The translations under genes were made by a program, and so were the position numbers. From NCBI RefSeq assembly GCF_047729875.1, contig NZ_CP159826.1:2666001-2730000 (forward strand): a DNA stretch of 64,000 nucleotides, in the 5' to 3' direction. The notes beneath the pieces were generated by a model. It did not search any database, was not told where the DNA came from, and saw only the letters and a program-made list of their open reading frames with translations. The stretch is from Marimicrobium sp913061115 (GTDB lineage Bacteria > Pseudomonadota > Gammaproteobacteria > Pseudomonadales > Halieaceae). Positions 17,147-26,900 of this stretch are shown here, piece by piece. Numbering within the stretch: the first letter of the stretch is position 1; each line of letters begins with the position of its first letter.

Positions 17147-18187
17147 ATGAGCGATGAGAACGCGAAGAACGCCCTGAGTTACAAAGACGCAGGGGTCAAT
17201 ATTGACGCCGGTAACGCGCTGGTAGAGCGGATTAAAGGGGTGTCAGCCCGGACTATGCGACCGGAAGTCATGGGTGGCCTTGGGGGATTCGGCGCTCTGT
17301 GTGAAATTCCTGCCGGCTACAAACAGCCGGTGCTGGTGTCGGGCACGGATGGCGTAGGCACCAAGCTTCGCTTGGCGATGACAATGGGCATTCACGATAC
17401 GATAGGCATAGACCTCGTCGCTATGTGCGTAAACGATCTCGTGGTGGCGGGCGCAGAACCGCTGTTCTTCCTTGACTACTACGCTACCGGTGCGCTCAAT
17501 ATCGATACCGCTGCTGATGTGGTCACTGGCATAGGTAAAGGCTGTGAGCTGGCAGGTTGCGCATTGGTCGGCGGCGAGACGGCCGAAATGCCCGGTATGT
17601 ATGAGGGTGACGACTACGACCTGGCCGGGTTTTGTGTCGGTGTAGTGGAAAAATCAGAGATTATCGACGGCAGTACAGTGGCCACAGGCGACATCTTACT
17701 TGGCATTGAAAGCAGCGGGCCACACTCCAACGGCTACTCACTGATTCGAAAAATACTGGAAGTGAGCGGTGCAGATTTGCAACAAACGCTGGGAAAGACA
17801 ACCCTGGGACAGGCCCTGCTGACGCCCACCACAATCTACGTCAAGGCTCTGCTGGCTTTGTTCGCGGAAGTTCCGGTGAAAACCCTGTCCCATATCACCG
17901 GTGGTGGACTGCTAGAAAATCTGCCCCGTGTCCTGCCAAAAAACTGTAACGCGCTTATCGAAACGGGCAGCTGGCAGTGGCCTGAGATATTCCAATGGCT
18001 TCAGACTCAGGGTAATGTCGAAACAACTGAGATGTATCGCACCTTTAACTGCGGCGTTGGTATGGTGCTGTGTATCGCACCTCAGCATGTGGAAAAGGCC
18101 CTTTCAATGCTGATCGCAGCGGGACACAATGCCTGGGAAATTGGCCGTATTACCCAGGGTGATAATCAGGTAGAACTGCTGCCGTGA
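17147..18187 (+). CDS. purM: Phosphoribosylformylglycinamidine cyclo-ligase
   Basis: A 346-residue AIR synthetase that catalyses step five of purine synthesis in the cytosol. MSDENAKNALSYKDAGVNIDAGNALVERIK is the family N-terminus, GGFGALCEIP and SGTDGVGTKLRLA are the conserved glycine-rich loops, and GGETAEMPGMY and SSGPHSNGYSLIRK are diagnostic. ATG 17147 was preferred over in-frame starts back to 17015, which fall in the divergent promoter. It overlaps purN by GTGA. Confidence 0.95.
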   Translation: MSDENAKNALSYKDAGVNIDAGNALVERIKGVSARTMRPEVMGGLGGFGALCEIPAGYKQPVLVSGTDGVGTKLRLAMTMGIHDTIGIDLVAMCVNDLVVAGAEPLFFLDYYATGALNIDTAADVVTGIGKGCELAGCALVGGETAEMPGMYEGDDYDLAGFCVGVVEKSEIIDGSTVATGDILLGIESSGPHSNGYSLIRKILEVSGADLQQTLGKTTLGQALLTPTTIYVKALLALFAEVPVKTLSHITGGGLLENLPRVLPKNCNALIETGSWQWPEIFQWLQTQGNVETTEMYRTFNCGVGMVLCIAPQHVEKALSMLIAAGHNAWEIGRITQGDNQVELLP

Positions 18188-18849
18188 TTTCACAGGTGCC
18201 GGCTCGCCTGGCCATTCTCATCTCAGGGCATGGAACGAATTTGCAGGCTTTTATCGACGCTTGCGCCCGCGGTGAACTGGCCGCTCAGATAGGCATCGTC
18301 ATCAGCAACAATCCTGAGGCCGCTGGTCTGCAGCGCGCAGAGAGTGCCGGGCTCGCCACCCGTGCTATCGATCATCGCAACTTCGCAACACGCGAGGAAT
18401 TCGACCAAGCATTGGTCAATGAACTTCACGCCTTCTCAATTGATCTGGTCGTGCTGGCAGGTTTTATGCGAATTCTGACCCCTGTGTTGGTTGAGCCCTT
18501 TGTAGGGCGTCTATTCAATATTCACCCCTCCCTACTACCCAAGTACCCGGGGATGCACACGCATCAGCGCGCTCTAGATGCAGGCGACGCCGAAGCCGGG
18601 GCGACGGTACATTTTGTGACGCAGGAACTGGATGGTGGGCCGCCTGTGCTTCAGTGCCGGGTACCGATTTTGAACGATGATACTGCAGAGAGTCTGGCCG
18701 CCCGAGTGTCGCTAAAGGAACACACGCTTTATCCGATCGCGGTGCGCTGGTATTTGCAGGGACGCCTGCAGCTAACCGGTGAGGGCGCAACACTGGATGG
18801 CCATGCGATTCCCGCGAACGGCATTCAGTACACGGCTGACTTGCGCTAG
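18184..18849 (+). CDS. purN: Phosphoribosylglycinamide formyltransferase
   Basis: A 221-residue GAR transformylase using 10-formyl-tetrahydrofolate in purine step three. ISGHGTNLQAFIDA binds the phosphate, NIHPSLLPKYPGMHTH holds the catalytic Asn and His, and GATVHFVTQELDGG holds the catalytic Asp. The GTG start overlaps the purM stop, so the genes are coupled. The Ser of the usual GSGxNLQ loop is His here (SGHGTNLQ). It converges with dcd. Confidence 0.94.
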   Translation: MISQVPARLAILISGHGTNLQAFIDACARGELAAQIGIVISNNPEAAGLQRAESAGLATRAIDHRNFATREEFDQALVNELHAFSIDLVVLAGFMRILTPVLVEPFVGRLFNIHPSLLPKYPGMHTHQRALDAGDAEAGATVHFVTQELDGGPPVLQCRVPILNDDTAESLAARVSLKEHTLYPIAVRWYLQGRLQLTGEGATLDGHAIPANGIQYTADLR

Positions 18850-18875
18850 CGGGGGGGTGTCTCAGTGAGTGCAGC

Positions 18876-19442
18876 TCACGCCTTGGGCAGCGTCACGCCG
18901 CGCTGGCCCTGATACTTGCCGCCGCGGTCCTTATAACTCACCTCACAGACCTCATCCGACTCAAAGAATAGCATTTGTGCGACCCCTTCGTTGGCGTAAA
19001 TCTTCGCTGGCAAAGTGGTCGTATTGGAGAATTCCAAAGTGACATGGCCTTCCCACTCGGGCTCCAGTGGCGTGACATTCACAATGATGCCACAGCGGGC
19101 ATAGGTCGACTTACCCAGACAAATCGTCAGCACATTGCGCGGGATACGGAAGTACTCCACGGTACTCGCTAGCGCAAAAGAGTTCGGTGGAATGACGCAA
19201 ACATCGCCTACCACATCCACAAAACTACCCTCATCAAAACTCTTCGGGTCCACTGTCGCCGAATTAATATTCGTAAACACTTTAAACTCGCGGGAGCACC
19301 TTACATCGTAACCATAGCTAGATGTGCCATAAGAGATCAGTCGCCTGTCGCCATCAGCACGCACTTGACCGGCCTCGAACGGCTCAATCATGCCATGCTC
19401 GGTGGCCATTTCGCGAATCCACCTGTCTGCCTTGATACTCAT
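18876..19442 (-). CDS. dcd: dCTP deaminase
   Basis: A 188-residue enzyme that deaminates dCTP to dUTP, the first step towards dTMP in enterobacteria and relatives. MSIKADRWIREMA is the typical start; SYGTSSYGYDVRC binds nucleotide, and ARCGIIVNVTPLEPEWEGHVTLEFSNTT carries the catalytic region. ATG 19442 lies 23 bases after the mrp stop, on the same strand, so co-transcription with mrp is likely as in Pseudomonas. Confidence 0.95.
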   Translation of the reverse strand: MSIKADRWIREMATEHGMIEPFEAGQVRADGDRRLISYGTSSYGYDVRCSREFKVFTNINSATVDPKSFDEGSFVDVVGDVCVIPPNSFALASTVEYFRIPRNVLTICLGKSTYARCGIIVNVTPLEPEWEGHVTLEFSNTTTLPAKIYANEGVAQMLFFESDEVCEVSYKDRGGKYQGQRGVTLPKA

Positions 19443-19465
19443 GTGTCATTCACCTGCTCGCTCAA

Positions 19466-20281
19466 TTAGTCGTCAGAGATTTTTATTTCAGGAAACTGAC
19501 GCACGCCGTTATCCTCTTGGGCCGCTAGCGCTTCTCGCACCGCAGCCGCAGCATCCAGATACAGTTTAGCCTCAGCCGATTGCGGGGCAGCAACCACGGT
19601 GGGACGTCCGGCATCCGTCTGTTCTCGTATCGAAAGCGTCAGCGGCAAGCTGGCCAGCAATGGCACGCCGTAATCTTTTGAAATACGATCCCCGCCCTGC
19701 TGGCCAAAAATATGCTCATGATGCCCGCACTCACTACAAATATGCACCGACATATTTTCTATAATCCCCAATACCGGGACGTCCACCTTACGGAACATCT
19801 CGATACCTTTGCGCGCGTCTAGTAGAGCAATATCCTGCGGCGTAGTCACGATTACCGCGCCGGCTACCTTGGCCTTCTGCGACAGAGTAAGCTGAATATC
19901 GCCTGTTCCAGGCGGCATATCAATCACCAGATAATCAAGCTCACCCCACAGGGTCTGTTCCAGCATTTGCGCCAGAGCGCCGCCCGCCATCGGTCCACGC
20001 CATACCATCGGGGTGCGGTCATCCACCAGGTATCCCATAGACATGGTCTTCAAACCGTAAGCCTCCACCGGCAGAAGGTGCTGATCGCCCTGCTGTTCGG
20101 GACGATGGCCCGAAGGGATACCGAGCATCAGCTGTTGACTGGGCCCATAAATATCGGCATCCAATAGTCCCACTCGCGAGCCCATGGCGCTGAGAGCCAA
20201 GGCCAGATTGACCGCCGTAGTGGACTTGCCCACGCCCCCTTTACCGGAAGCAACTGCAACAATGTGTTTAATCTGATTCAT
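19466..20281 (-). CDS. mrp: Iron-sulfur cluster carrier ATPase Mrp/ApbC
   Basis: A 271-residue P-loop ATPase that binds and transfers [4Fe-4S] clusters. The deviant Walker A SGKGGVGKS lies at about residues 12-20, and the cluster-binding CxxC motif is in HICSECGHHEHIFG. The usual N-terminal DUF59 (MIP18) domain of longer Mrp proteins is absent: upstream in-frame sequence to 20356 is too short to code for it. ATG 20281 has AGG 6 bases upstream. It is divergent from metG. Confidence 0.9.
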   Translation of the reverse strand: MNQIKHIVAVASGKGGVGKSTTAVNLALALSAMGSRVGLLDADIYGPSQQLMLGIPSGHRPEQQGDQHLLPVEAYGLKTMSMGYLVDDRTPMVWRGPMAGGALAQMLEQTLWGELDYLVIDMPPGTGDIQLTLSQKAKVAGAVIVTTPQDIALLDARKGIEMFRKVDVPVLGIIENMSVHICSECGHHEHIFGQQGGDRISKDYGVPLLASLPLTLSIREQTDAGRPTVVAAPQSAEAKLYLDAAAAVREALAAQEDNGVRQFPEIKISDD

Positions 20282-20395
20282 CAATACCTGTAAGCGCTGT
20301 GAGACTGGACCGAGAGCATTGGGCCAGCATTTTCCGGCCCGCCAGTATAGAGACATGCTGTGCGTTCAACAATGGCACCCTAACAACTGCCACGG

Positions 20396-20424
20396 ATGAA
20401 ACTCGCTCGCAAAAACGCTACAAT
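20396..20424 (+). promoter_or_regulatory. Putative metG promoter
   Basis: ATGAAA (20396-20401) and TACAAT (20419-20424) at 17-base spacing lie just before metG. Transcription would start only a few bases before the ATG at 20437, giving a very short leader. Confidence 0.4.
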
Positions 20425-20436
20425 GAGCGCCGTTTT

Positions 20437-22497
20437 ATGAAGCAGATGACCCTCATGGCAGCACCCGCTCCACGCAAAATCCTCGTTACCAGCGCATTGC
20501 CCTATGCCAATGGCTCTCTGCATTTAGGACACTTGCTGGAACAGGTGCAGACCGACATCTGGGTGCGGTTCCAGAAGTCCCGCGGGCACCATTGTATTTA
20601 CATCTGTGCCGACGACGCCCACGGCACCGCTATCATGCTGACAGCAGAGAAACTGGGGATAAGCGCGCAGCAGCAGATCGACAGCATCAAGCAAGAACAT
20701 TTGCGTGACAGCACCGGCTTCCTCATCGGCTTTGACAATTTTCATACTACCCACAGCGAAGAAAATCGTTTCTGGTGCGAGGCGATTTACCAGCGGCTGA
20801 AGGAAAACAACCATATTGCTACTCGGACGATTACGCAGGCGTTCGATCCGGAAAAGCAACTATTCCTCGCCGACCGCTTCATCAAGGGCACCTGCCCACG
20901 CTGTAAAACCGAGGATCAGTACGGCGATAACTGTGAGGCCTGCGGAGCCACTTACAGCCCGATGGAGCTGATCAACCCGGTGTCAGCCATATCGGGCGCA
21001 AAACCCATTGAAAAAGAGTCTACCCATTTGTTCTTCAAACTCCCTGAATTTGAGGCAATGCTTAAGGAATGGCTTAACTCCAATACACTGCAACCGCAGG
21101 TCGCCAACAAACTCCGGGAGTGGACGGAGGCTGGCTTGCAAGAGTGGGACATCAGCCGCGACGCCCCCTACTTCGGTTTTGAGATTCCCGGGGAACCGGG
21201 CAAGTATTTCTATGTTTGGCTGGATGCCCCCATCGGCTACATTGCCAGCTTTCAACATTACTGCGATCGCACCGGACACGACTTTGAGCCCTACTGGACA
21301 CTCGGCACTGACACCGAGTTGTACCACTTCATTGGCAAAGACATCATCAACTTCCACGGCCTGTTTTGGCCCGCCATGCTGCAATCAGCTGGGCTGCGCG
21401 CGCCCACTGCCGTCTACGCACACGGCTTCCTAACCGTGAATGGCAACAAAATGTCCAAAAGTCGCGGCACCTTCATCAAGGCCAGCACGTATCTGGAGCA
21501 CCTCGACGCAGAGTATCTGCGCTATTATTTTGCCGCCAAGCTATCGGCTTCTATAGACGACATCGATCTCAATTTGGAGGACTTCATTCAACGGGTCAAC
21601 TCCGACATTGTCGGTAAGGTGGTGAATATCGCCAGTCGTTGCGCGGGCTTTTTGCGCAACTCTTTTGACAGTCAACTTGCTCCCAGTTGCGCAGAACACG
21701 CGCTAGTGCAGGACTTTATTGCCAAAGGCAGTGCCATCGCCGAATTGTATGAACAGCGCGAATTCAACAAGGCAATGCGTGAAATTCTGGCGCTGGCGGA
21801 CAAAGCGAATCAATACATCGATGAGAAAAAACCTTGGGTACTGGCCAAGCAGGATGGGACTGAACAGCAGGTGCACGATGTATGCAGCGTCGGCATCAAT
21901 CTATTTCGAGTACTGATGACCTACCTGAAGCCCGTGTTGCCTGCCATGGCCGAAAAGGCTGAAACCTTTCTGAACTGTTCACTGGATTGGACGGCACTAG
22001 AGTCACCTCTAACAGGGCATCAGCTGGCAACGTTCGTGCCACTCCTCACGCGCATCGACAGCAAAAAGGTGGAAGCCCTGATAGAGGCCAGCAAGGATTC
22101 GCAGGCGGCAGAGGTCGCGCTATCGAACGAAACCGATAACGCACCCGCCCAAGTCAGCACTATCGAGTTTGACGACTTTGCCAAAATTGACTTGAGAATC
22201 GTTGAAATTATCGCAGCTGAACACGTCGAGGGTGCGGACAAATTGCTGCGCCTGACACTCAGCCTCGATGCGGAAGGAACCCCTGCGGGACGCAGGCAAG
22301 TATTAGCGGGCATCAAATCAGCCTACCAACCGGAAGACCTAGTGGGCAAACTGACGGTGATGGTGGCCAACCTGGCGCCACGTAAAATGCGGTTTGGCCT
22401 GTCGGAGGGTATGGTGCTGGCCGCCGGACCCGGAGGCAAGGATATCTTCCTTTTAGAGCCACACGCGGGCGCTACGCCGGGGATGCAAGTCAAATAG
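20437..22497 (+). CDS. metG: Methionyl-tRNA synthetase
   Basis: A roughly 686-residue class I tRNA synthetase. SALPYANGSLHLGHLLE holds the HIGH-type motif, the zinc knuckles are CPRCKTEDQYGDNCEACG, and KMSKSRGTFIKAS is the KMSKS loop. A C-terminal EMAP/tRNA-binding dimerisation domain (FDDFAKIDLRIVEI to the end) is fused, as in E. coli. Start choice is uncertain: ATG 20437, 20446 or 20455 are all possible, and none has a good ribosome site; sequence before 20437 is promoter. Confidence 0.95.
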   Translation: MKQMTLMAAPAPRKILVTSALPYANGSLHLGHLLEQVQTDIWVRFQKSRGHHCIYICADDAHGTAIMLTAEKLGISAQQQIDSIKQEHLRDSTGFLIGFDNFHTTHSEENRFWCEAIYQRLKENNHIATRTITQAFDPEKQLFLADRFIKGTCPRCKTEDQYGDNCEACGATYSPMELINPVSAISGAKPIEKESTHLFFKLPEFEAMLKEWLNSNTLQPQVANKLREWTEAGLQEWDISRDAPYFGFEIPGEPGKYFYVWLDAPIGYIASFQHYCDRTGHDFEPYWTLGTDTELYHFIGKDIINFHGLFWPAMLQSAGLRAPTAVYAHGFLTVNGNKMSKSRGTFIKASTYLEHLDAEYLRYYFAAKLSASIDDIDLNLEDFIQRVNSDIVGKVVNIASRCAGFLRNSFDSQLAPSCAEHALVQDFIAKGSAIAELYEQREFNKAMREILALADKANQYIDEKKPWVLAKQDGTEQQVHDVCSVGINLFRVLMTYLKPVLPAMAEKAETFLNCSLDWTALESPLTGHQLATFVPLLTRIDSKKVEALIEASKDSQAAEVALSNETDNAPAQVSTIEFDDFAKIDLRIVEIIAAEHVEGADKLLRLTLSLDAEGTPAGRRQVLAGIKSAYQPEDLVGKLTVMVANLAPRKMRFGLSEGMVLAAGPGGKDIFLLEPHAGATPGMQVK

Positions 22498-22636
22498 TCC
22501 CAAAAAGCGACTTTTACCTAATGGTCGTTAGTCTGTAAAATTAGACTCCATTAATCCGTCAGAAACGCTAAAATGACGGTCCTAGAATTGCAGGCGCGAG
22601 CGTACTTAGCGCACAAAGCGCAGCGAGAACCTAACC

Positions 22637-23215
22637 ATGCTGGCAGACTATTCCATATTGTTGATCGGCGCCATTCTGGTCAACAACTTCGTACTGGTGC
22701 AGTTCTTGGGACTGTGCCCGTTCATGGGCGTGTCAAATAAGCTAGAAGCCGCTATGGGCATGTCTATGGCGACCACCTTCGTGCTGACGCTCGCAGCGGC
22801 CTGTAGCAACCTGACCTATCAGTTCTTGCTGGTCCCGCTAGGGCTGGGCTACCTAAAAACGATCGCATTCATTCTGGTGATCGCCGTCGTCGTGCAGTTT
22901 ACTGAAATGGTCATGCGCAAGACCAGTCCACTGCTGCACCGTGTACTGGGTGTTTATCTGCCGCTGATCACAACCAATTGCGCCGTACTGGGCGTTGCAC
23001 TGCTCAACATCTCGAAAGACCACAGTTTTTTGGAGTCGCTGTTCTACGGTTTCGGCGCGGGCGCGGGCTTCTCTTTGGTATTGGTTCTTTTCGCTGCCAT
23101 GCGTGAACGCTTGACGGTGGCGGATGTGCCTGCGCCCTTCAAGGGCGCAGCCGTGGGTATGATAACCGCCGGCCTGATGTCTTTGGCCTTTATGGGATTT
23201 GCGGGACTGGTATAG
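22637..23215 (+). CDS. rsxA: Rnf/Rsx electron transport complex subunit A
   Basis: A 192-residue inner-membrane protein with six helices. LIGAILVNNFVLVQFLGLCPFMGVS and LPLITTNCAVLGVAL are the diagnostic stretches; the conserved cysteines in them bind an intramembrane [2Fe-2S] cluster shared with RsxE in structures of Rnf. The complex moves electrons between NADH and ferredoxin coupled to ions, and in E. coli also reduces SoxR. It is first in a six-gene operon. Confidence 0.95.
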   Translation: MLADYSILLIGAILVNNFVLVQFLGLCPFMGVSNKLEAAMGMSMATTFVLTLAAACSNLTYQFLLVPLGLGYLKTIAFILVIAVVVQFTEMVMRKTSPLLHRVLGVYLPLITTNCAVLGVALLNISKDHSFLESLFYGFGAGAGFSLVLVLFAAMRERLTVADVPAPFKGAAVGMITAGLMSLAFMGFAGLV

Positions 23216-23221
23216 ACACAA

Positions 23222-23851
23222 GTGATTGAGCTCCTAACACAATATCCGCTGTTTGCTGCCCTCATCGCTTTGGTAGGACTCGCGGCTGCGTTTGGCGCTC
23301 TTTTGGGATTTGCTGCGGAAAAATTCAAAACCGAAGGCAATCCCATTGCGGACGAGATCAACAACATCTTGCCCCAGACCCAATGTGGCCAGTGTGGGTA
23401 TCCTGGCTGTCGACCCTATGCGGAGGCCATCGCCAATGGCGAAGCCATCAACAAATGTCCGCCTGGAGGTGAAGCGGGCGTTCAGGCCCTGGCCGACTTA
23501 TTAGATCTGGAGCCGCTACCCCTGGATGAAGAACACGGCGAAGCCAAGAAAGTCACAACGGTAGCCTTCATCCGTGAAGATGAATGTATTGGCTGCACTA
23601 AATGCATACAGGCCTGTCCTGTCGACGCGATTCTAGGCGCGGCGAAGCAGATGCATACGGTCATCATCAGCGAATGCACCGGCTGTGATCTGTGCGTTGA
23701 GCCCTGCCCTGTCGACTGCATCGACATGATTGCTCAGGAGGAATCGCTAAAGACCTGGCACTGGCAGCTACCTGACCCCGTTAGCCGACGCGTGGACATT
23801 ATTGCCACCGATGTTGTCCTTAGCGATGCACCCAAGGACCGCGCTGCATGA
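23222..23851 (+). CDS. rsxB: Rnf/Rsx complex subunit B, ferredoxin-type
   Basis: A 209-residue protein: an N-terminal membrane anchor, a four-cysteine Fe-S domain (QCGQCGYPGCRPYAE, then CPPGG), and two [4Fe-4S] ferredoxin motifs (CIGCTKCIQACP and CTGCDLCVEPCPVDC). It relays electrons on the cytosolic face of the complex. The GTG start at 23222 is 6 bases after rsxA, and the stop overlaps rsxC by ATGA. Confidence 0.95.
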   Translation: MIELLTQYPLFAALIALVGLAAAFGALLGFAAEKFKTEGNPIADEINNILPQTQCGQCGYPGCRPYAEAIANGEAINKCPPGGEAGVQALADLLDLEPLPLDEEHGEAKKVTTVAFIREDECIGCTKCIQACPVDAILGAAKQMHTVIISECTGCDLCVEPCPVDCIDMIAQEESLKTWHWQLPDPVSRRVDIIATDVVLSDAPKDRAA

Positions 23852-25869
23852 GAAAAGTTTTTGACTTCCACGGCGGCATCCATCCGGCTGAAAACAAACA
23901 TCAGTCTGTGCGCACACCGATCGCCGATGCCGGCATTCCACCTGAGCTGATCATTCCACTATCTCAGCATATAGGTGCACCGGCCCGCCCAGTAGTATCT
24001 ATTGGCGAGCGTGTGCTCAAGGGCCAGATGATCGCCGAAGCACGAGGCTTTGTCAGCGTGCCGGTGCACGCACCGACTTCGGGTACAGTTCACGCCATTG
24101 AGGACCGCCTCATTGCACACCCCTCCGGCTACCTTGCACCCTGTATCGTGATCACCTCAGACGGCCAGGATGAGTGGGCAGAACACAGCGGCGTCTCGGA
24201 CTATCAGAAACTGGAGACAGCTGACCTGATTGGTATAATTCGCGATGCCGGAATTGCAGGCATGGGCGGCGCCGGTTTTCCGAGCGCGGTCAAACTGTCG
24301 GTCAAGTCGGACACCCAAATTAAAACACTGATCATCAACGGCACAGAGTGTGAGCCTTACATCACTGCTGACGATATCCTGATGCGCGAACAGGCTTACG
24401 AGATCATTGAGGGCACAAAAATTCTGCGGCAAATCATCGCTCCGAAAGAAACTCTGATCGGTGTCGAGGACAATAAACCAGAAGGCATTGCCGCTCTGCG
24501 TGCGGCAGCTCAAGGTACAGATATTGAGATCGTCACGTTCCCCACCAAGTATCCCTCCGGCGGCGAAAAGCAACTCGTTGAGATCCTCACAGGAAAACAA
24601 GTGCCCAGCGGCGGCTTGCCTTCTCAGGTTGGCGTTGTCTGCCAAAATATTGGCAGCACTGTGGCTATTTTCAACGCTGTTGTACACGGGCAGCCGCTTA
24701 TTTCCAGAATTACCACTGTCACCGGAGAAAGCGTACATGAACCGCAAAATTTTGAGGTATTGATCGGCACCCCGGTGCAGTATCTGATCGAAAAAGCCGG
24801 TTATCAGAGTGAGAAAAATAAGCGCCTTATTATGGGCGGACCGATGATGGGTTTCACCATACCGGATACAGATGTGCCTGTCGTAAAAACGACCAACTGC
24901 CTGCTCGCGCCCAGTGAAACAGAATTGTCCACACCACCACCTGCCCAAGCCTGCATCCGTTGCGGCATGTGTGCTGAGGTCTGCCCGGCCAGCCTCTTAC
25001 CACAACAGATGTTCTGGTTCGCACAGGGCAAAGAATTCGAAAAGCTGGAAGAGCACAACCTGTTCGATTGCATCGAATGCGGCGCTTGCTCCTTTGCTTG
25101 TCCTAGTCACATTCCATTGGTCCAATACTACCGAGCCTCCAAGGCCGAAATTTTACAAATGCGTCGCGATCATGAAATCGCGGAGCAGTCCCGCATTCGA
25201 TTCGAGGCTCGCCAGGAACGCCTAGAGCATGCTGAGGAAGAAAAAGAGGCGAAACGCGCTGCACGAAAAGTTGCGGCACAACAGCGTGCCCAGGCAGCGG
25301 AAGAAAGTGGCGAAGAAGACCCGATCCAAGCTGCCATTGAGCGCGCTAAGGCTAAAAAAATCGCACAGCAGGCTGGTGCTGGTGCTGGTGAGGAAAGTGA
25401 ACTGGAGAAGTTGGAGAAAGCCGTTGTATCCACGTCTAAGCGACTGGCCACTGCAACGACTAAGCTGGAACAGGCCAAGGCAGAAGGGAGTGATCTTGTA
25501 GGGGCACTGCAAACCGGTGTCGACAAGACCCGAGACAAACTGACAGCGGCGGAGCAGGCCCTAAAAGACTGTGAGCAGCGTCTCGACACCCACTCTGCAG
25601 AGCAGCCTCCTGTTGACGCTGCGCAGGCGGCTATAGAGAGAGCGATGCAAGCCCGCACGTCAGAAGCATCGCTAAGCCCGCAAGAGAAAGCACGACTCGA
25701 CCTGGGAAAATTACAGAACCGCCTGAAAAAATCACAGGCCGTGCTCATCCAGAGTCGGGAAAATGCCGAGGAAGACAAGGTCATCGATGCACTGGAATCG
25801 ACAGTCGCGCGTCTAACCGAAAAAATCAACGCTGTGCAACAGCAGCTGAATGCCGCCGAGGACGCATGA
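23848..25869 (+). CDS. rsxC: Rnf/Rsx complex subunit C
   Basis: A 673-residue peripheral subunit with the NADH/FMN-binding domain of complex I 51K type (GMGGAGFPSAVKLS; NGTECEPYI) and two [4Fe-4S] motifs near residues 370 and 409 (CIRCGMCAEVCP, CIECGACSFACPSHIPL). The last 230 residues are an alanine-, lysine- and glutamate-rich helical tail, longer than the minimal core and typical of proteobacterial RnfC. It is coupled to rsxB by an ATGA overlap. Confidence 0.95.
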   Translation: MRKVFDFHGGIHPAENKHQSVRTPIADAGIPPELIIPLSQHIGAPARPVVSIGERVLKGQMIAEARGFVSVPVHAPTSGTVHAIEDRLIAHPSGYLAPCIVITSDGQDEWAEHSGVSDYQKLETADLIGIIRDAGIAGMGGAGFPSAVKLSVKSDTQIKTLIINGTECEPYITADDILMREQAYEIIEGTKILRQIIAPKETLIGVEDNKPEGIAALRAAAQGTDIEIVTFPTKYPSGGEKQLVEILTGKQVPSGGLPSQVGVVCQNIGSTVAIFNAVVHGQPLISRITTVTGESVHEPQNFEVLIGTPVQYLIEKAGYQSEKNKRLIMGGPMMGFTIPDTDVPVVKTTNCLLAPSETELSTPPPAQACIRCGMCAEVCPASLLPQQMFWFAQGKEFEKLEEHNLFDCIECGACSFACPSHIPLVQYYRASKAEILQMRRDHEIAEQSRIRFEARQERLEHAEEEKEAKRAARKVAAQQRAQAAEESGEEDPIQAAIERAKAKKIAQQAGAGAGEESELEKLEKAVVSTSKRLATATTKLEQAKAEGSDLVGALQTGVDKTRDKLTAAEQALKDCEQRLDTHSAEQPPVDAAQAAIERAMQARTSEASLSPQEKARLDLGKLQNRLKKSQAVLIQSRENAEEDKVIDALESTVARLTEKINAVQQQLNAAEDA

Positions 25870-25870
25870 C

Positions 25871-26899
25871 ATGGCTCTGATGCGCCTCACATCACCCCAC
25901 GCGCATGGCCCGATGAGTACTCAGAGGGTGATGCAAAGTGTGCTGCTTGCCACTATTCCAGGCGTTATTGTCCTAACCCATTTTTTTGGCTTTGGCACGC
26001 TGGTCAATATCCTTTGGGGAAGTATCGTGGCGCTGGCCTGTGAAGCGCTTGCACTGAAGCTGAGACGACGCCCTCTGGGTTTTTATCTGAAAGACTATAG
26101 TGCTCTAGTAACGGCCGTTTTATTGTGCATTGCCTTACCACCTTATGCACCGTGGTGGCTCATTGCAGTGGGTATCGCGAGCTCTATCTTGTTAGCGAAG
26201 CACTTGTACGGTGGGCTGGGCTATAACCCATTCAACCCTGCCATGGTGGGCTACGTTATTCTGCTCATTTCTTTCCCGATACAGATGACCGCATGGGCGC
26301 CACCGCGTGGCCTCGGAGAGTTGCCGGGATTTATGGAAGCCTTGCAGGCGTGTTTTACCCCCGCGGCCTATGACGGCACTACCATGGCGACACCGCTGGA
26401 CCTGTTAAAACAGAACAATAGTCTGCTAATTAAAGATCTATGGAACCAGTATCCGCAGTTTGGACGCTGGTCTGGCTTGGGATGGGAGTGGGCCAATATT
26501 GCCTTTCTAGCCGGAGGAGTCTGGTTATTGTATCAGCGCATATTTACCTGGCATGCGCCTGTGGCAATGCTGGTCACTCTTGGGCTACTCGCCGCCATCT
26601 TTTATGACGGCGGCAGTTCCGCAAGTGGGGGTTCGCCGTTGTTTCACCTGCTAGGCGGTGCCACCATGTTTGGAGCCTTCTTCATTGTTACTGACCCGGT
26701 GAGTTCCGCGGTGTCCTTACGCGGCCGTTTAATCTTTGGCGCCCTGATCGGTGTGCTGATATATACTATTAGGATCAAGGGAAATTATCCGGACTCGGTG
26801 GCTTTTGCTGTATTGATTATGAATTTTGCTGCGCCATTTATCGATTACTATACCCAACCTCGCACGTATGGCCATAGCAACAAGCGCGGAGGAGACTAG
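25871..26899 (+). CDS. rsxD: Rnf/Rsx complex subunit D
   Basis: A 342-residue membrane protein. The segment AAYDGTTMATPLDLLK fits the site where FMN is covalently attached to a threonine, and GYNPFNPAMVGYVILLISFP is the family signature. ATG 25871 is one base after the rsxC stop, so the longer reading from 25850 is unlikely. Multiple hydrophobic helices are evident, including FHLLGGATMFGAFFIVTDPVSS near the end. Confidence 0.94.
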   Translation: MALMRLTSPHAHGPMSTQRVMQSVLLATIPGVIVLTHFFGFGTLVNILWGSIVALACEALALKLRRRPLGFYLKDYSALVTAVLLCIALPPYAPWWLIAVGIASSILLAKHLYGGLGYNPFNPAMVGYVILLISFPIQMTAWAPPRGLGELPGFMEALQACFTPAAYDGTTMATPLDLLKQNNSLLIKDLWNQYPQFGRWSGLGWEWANIAFLAGGVWLLYQRIFTWHAPVAMLVTLGLLAAIFYDGGSSASGGSPLFHLLGGATMFGAFFIVTDPVSSAVSLRGRLIFGALIGVLIYTIRIKGNYPDSVAFAVLIMNFAAPFIDYYTQPRTYGHSNKRGGD

Positions 26900-26900
26900 A

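Noticed and set aside
24157..25829. Long antisense frames of 219-263 codons opposite rsxC
   Set aside because: They are shadows of the well-supported rsxC reading frame, with serine- or arginine-rich translations typical of antisense frames.
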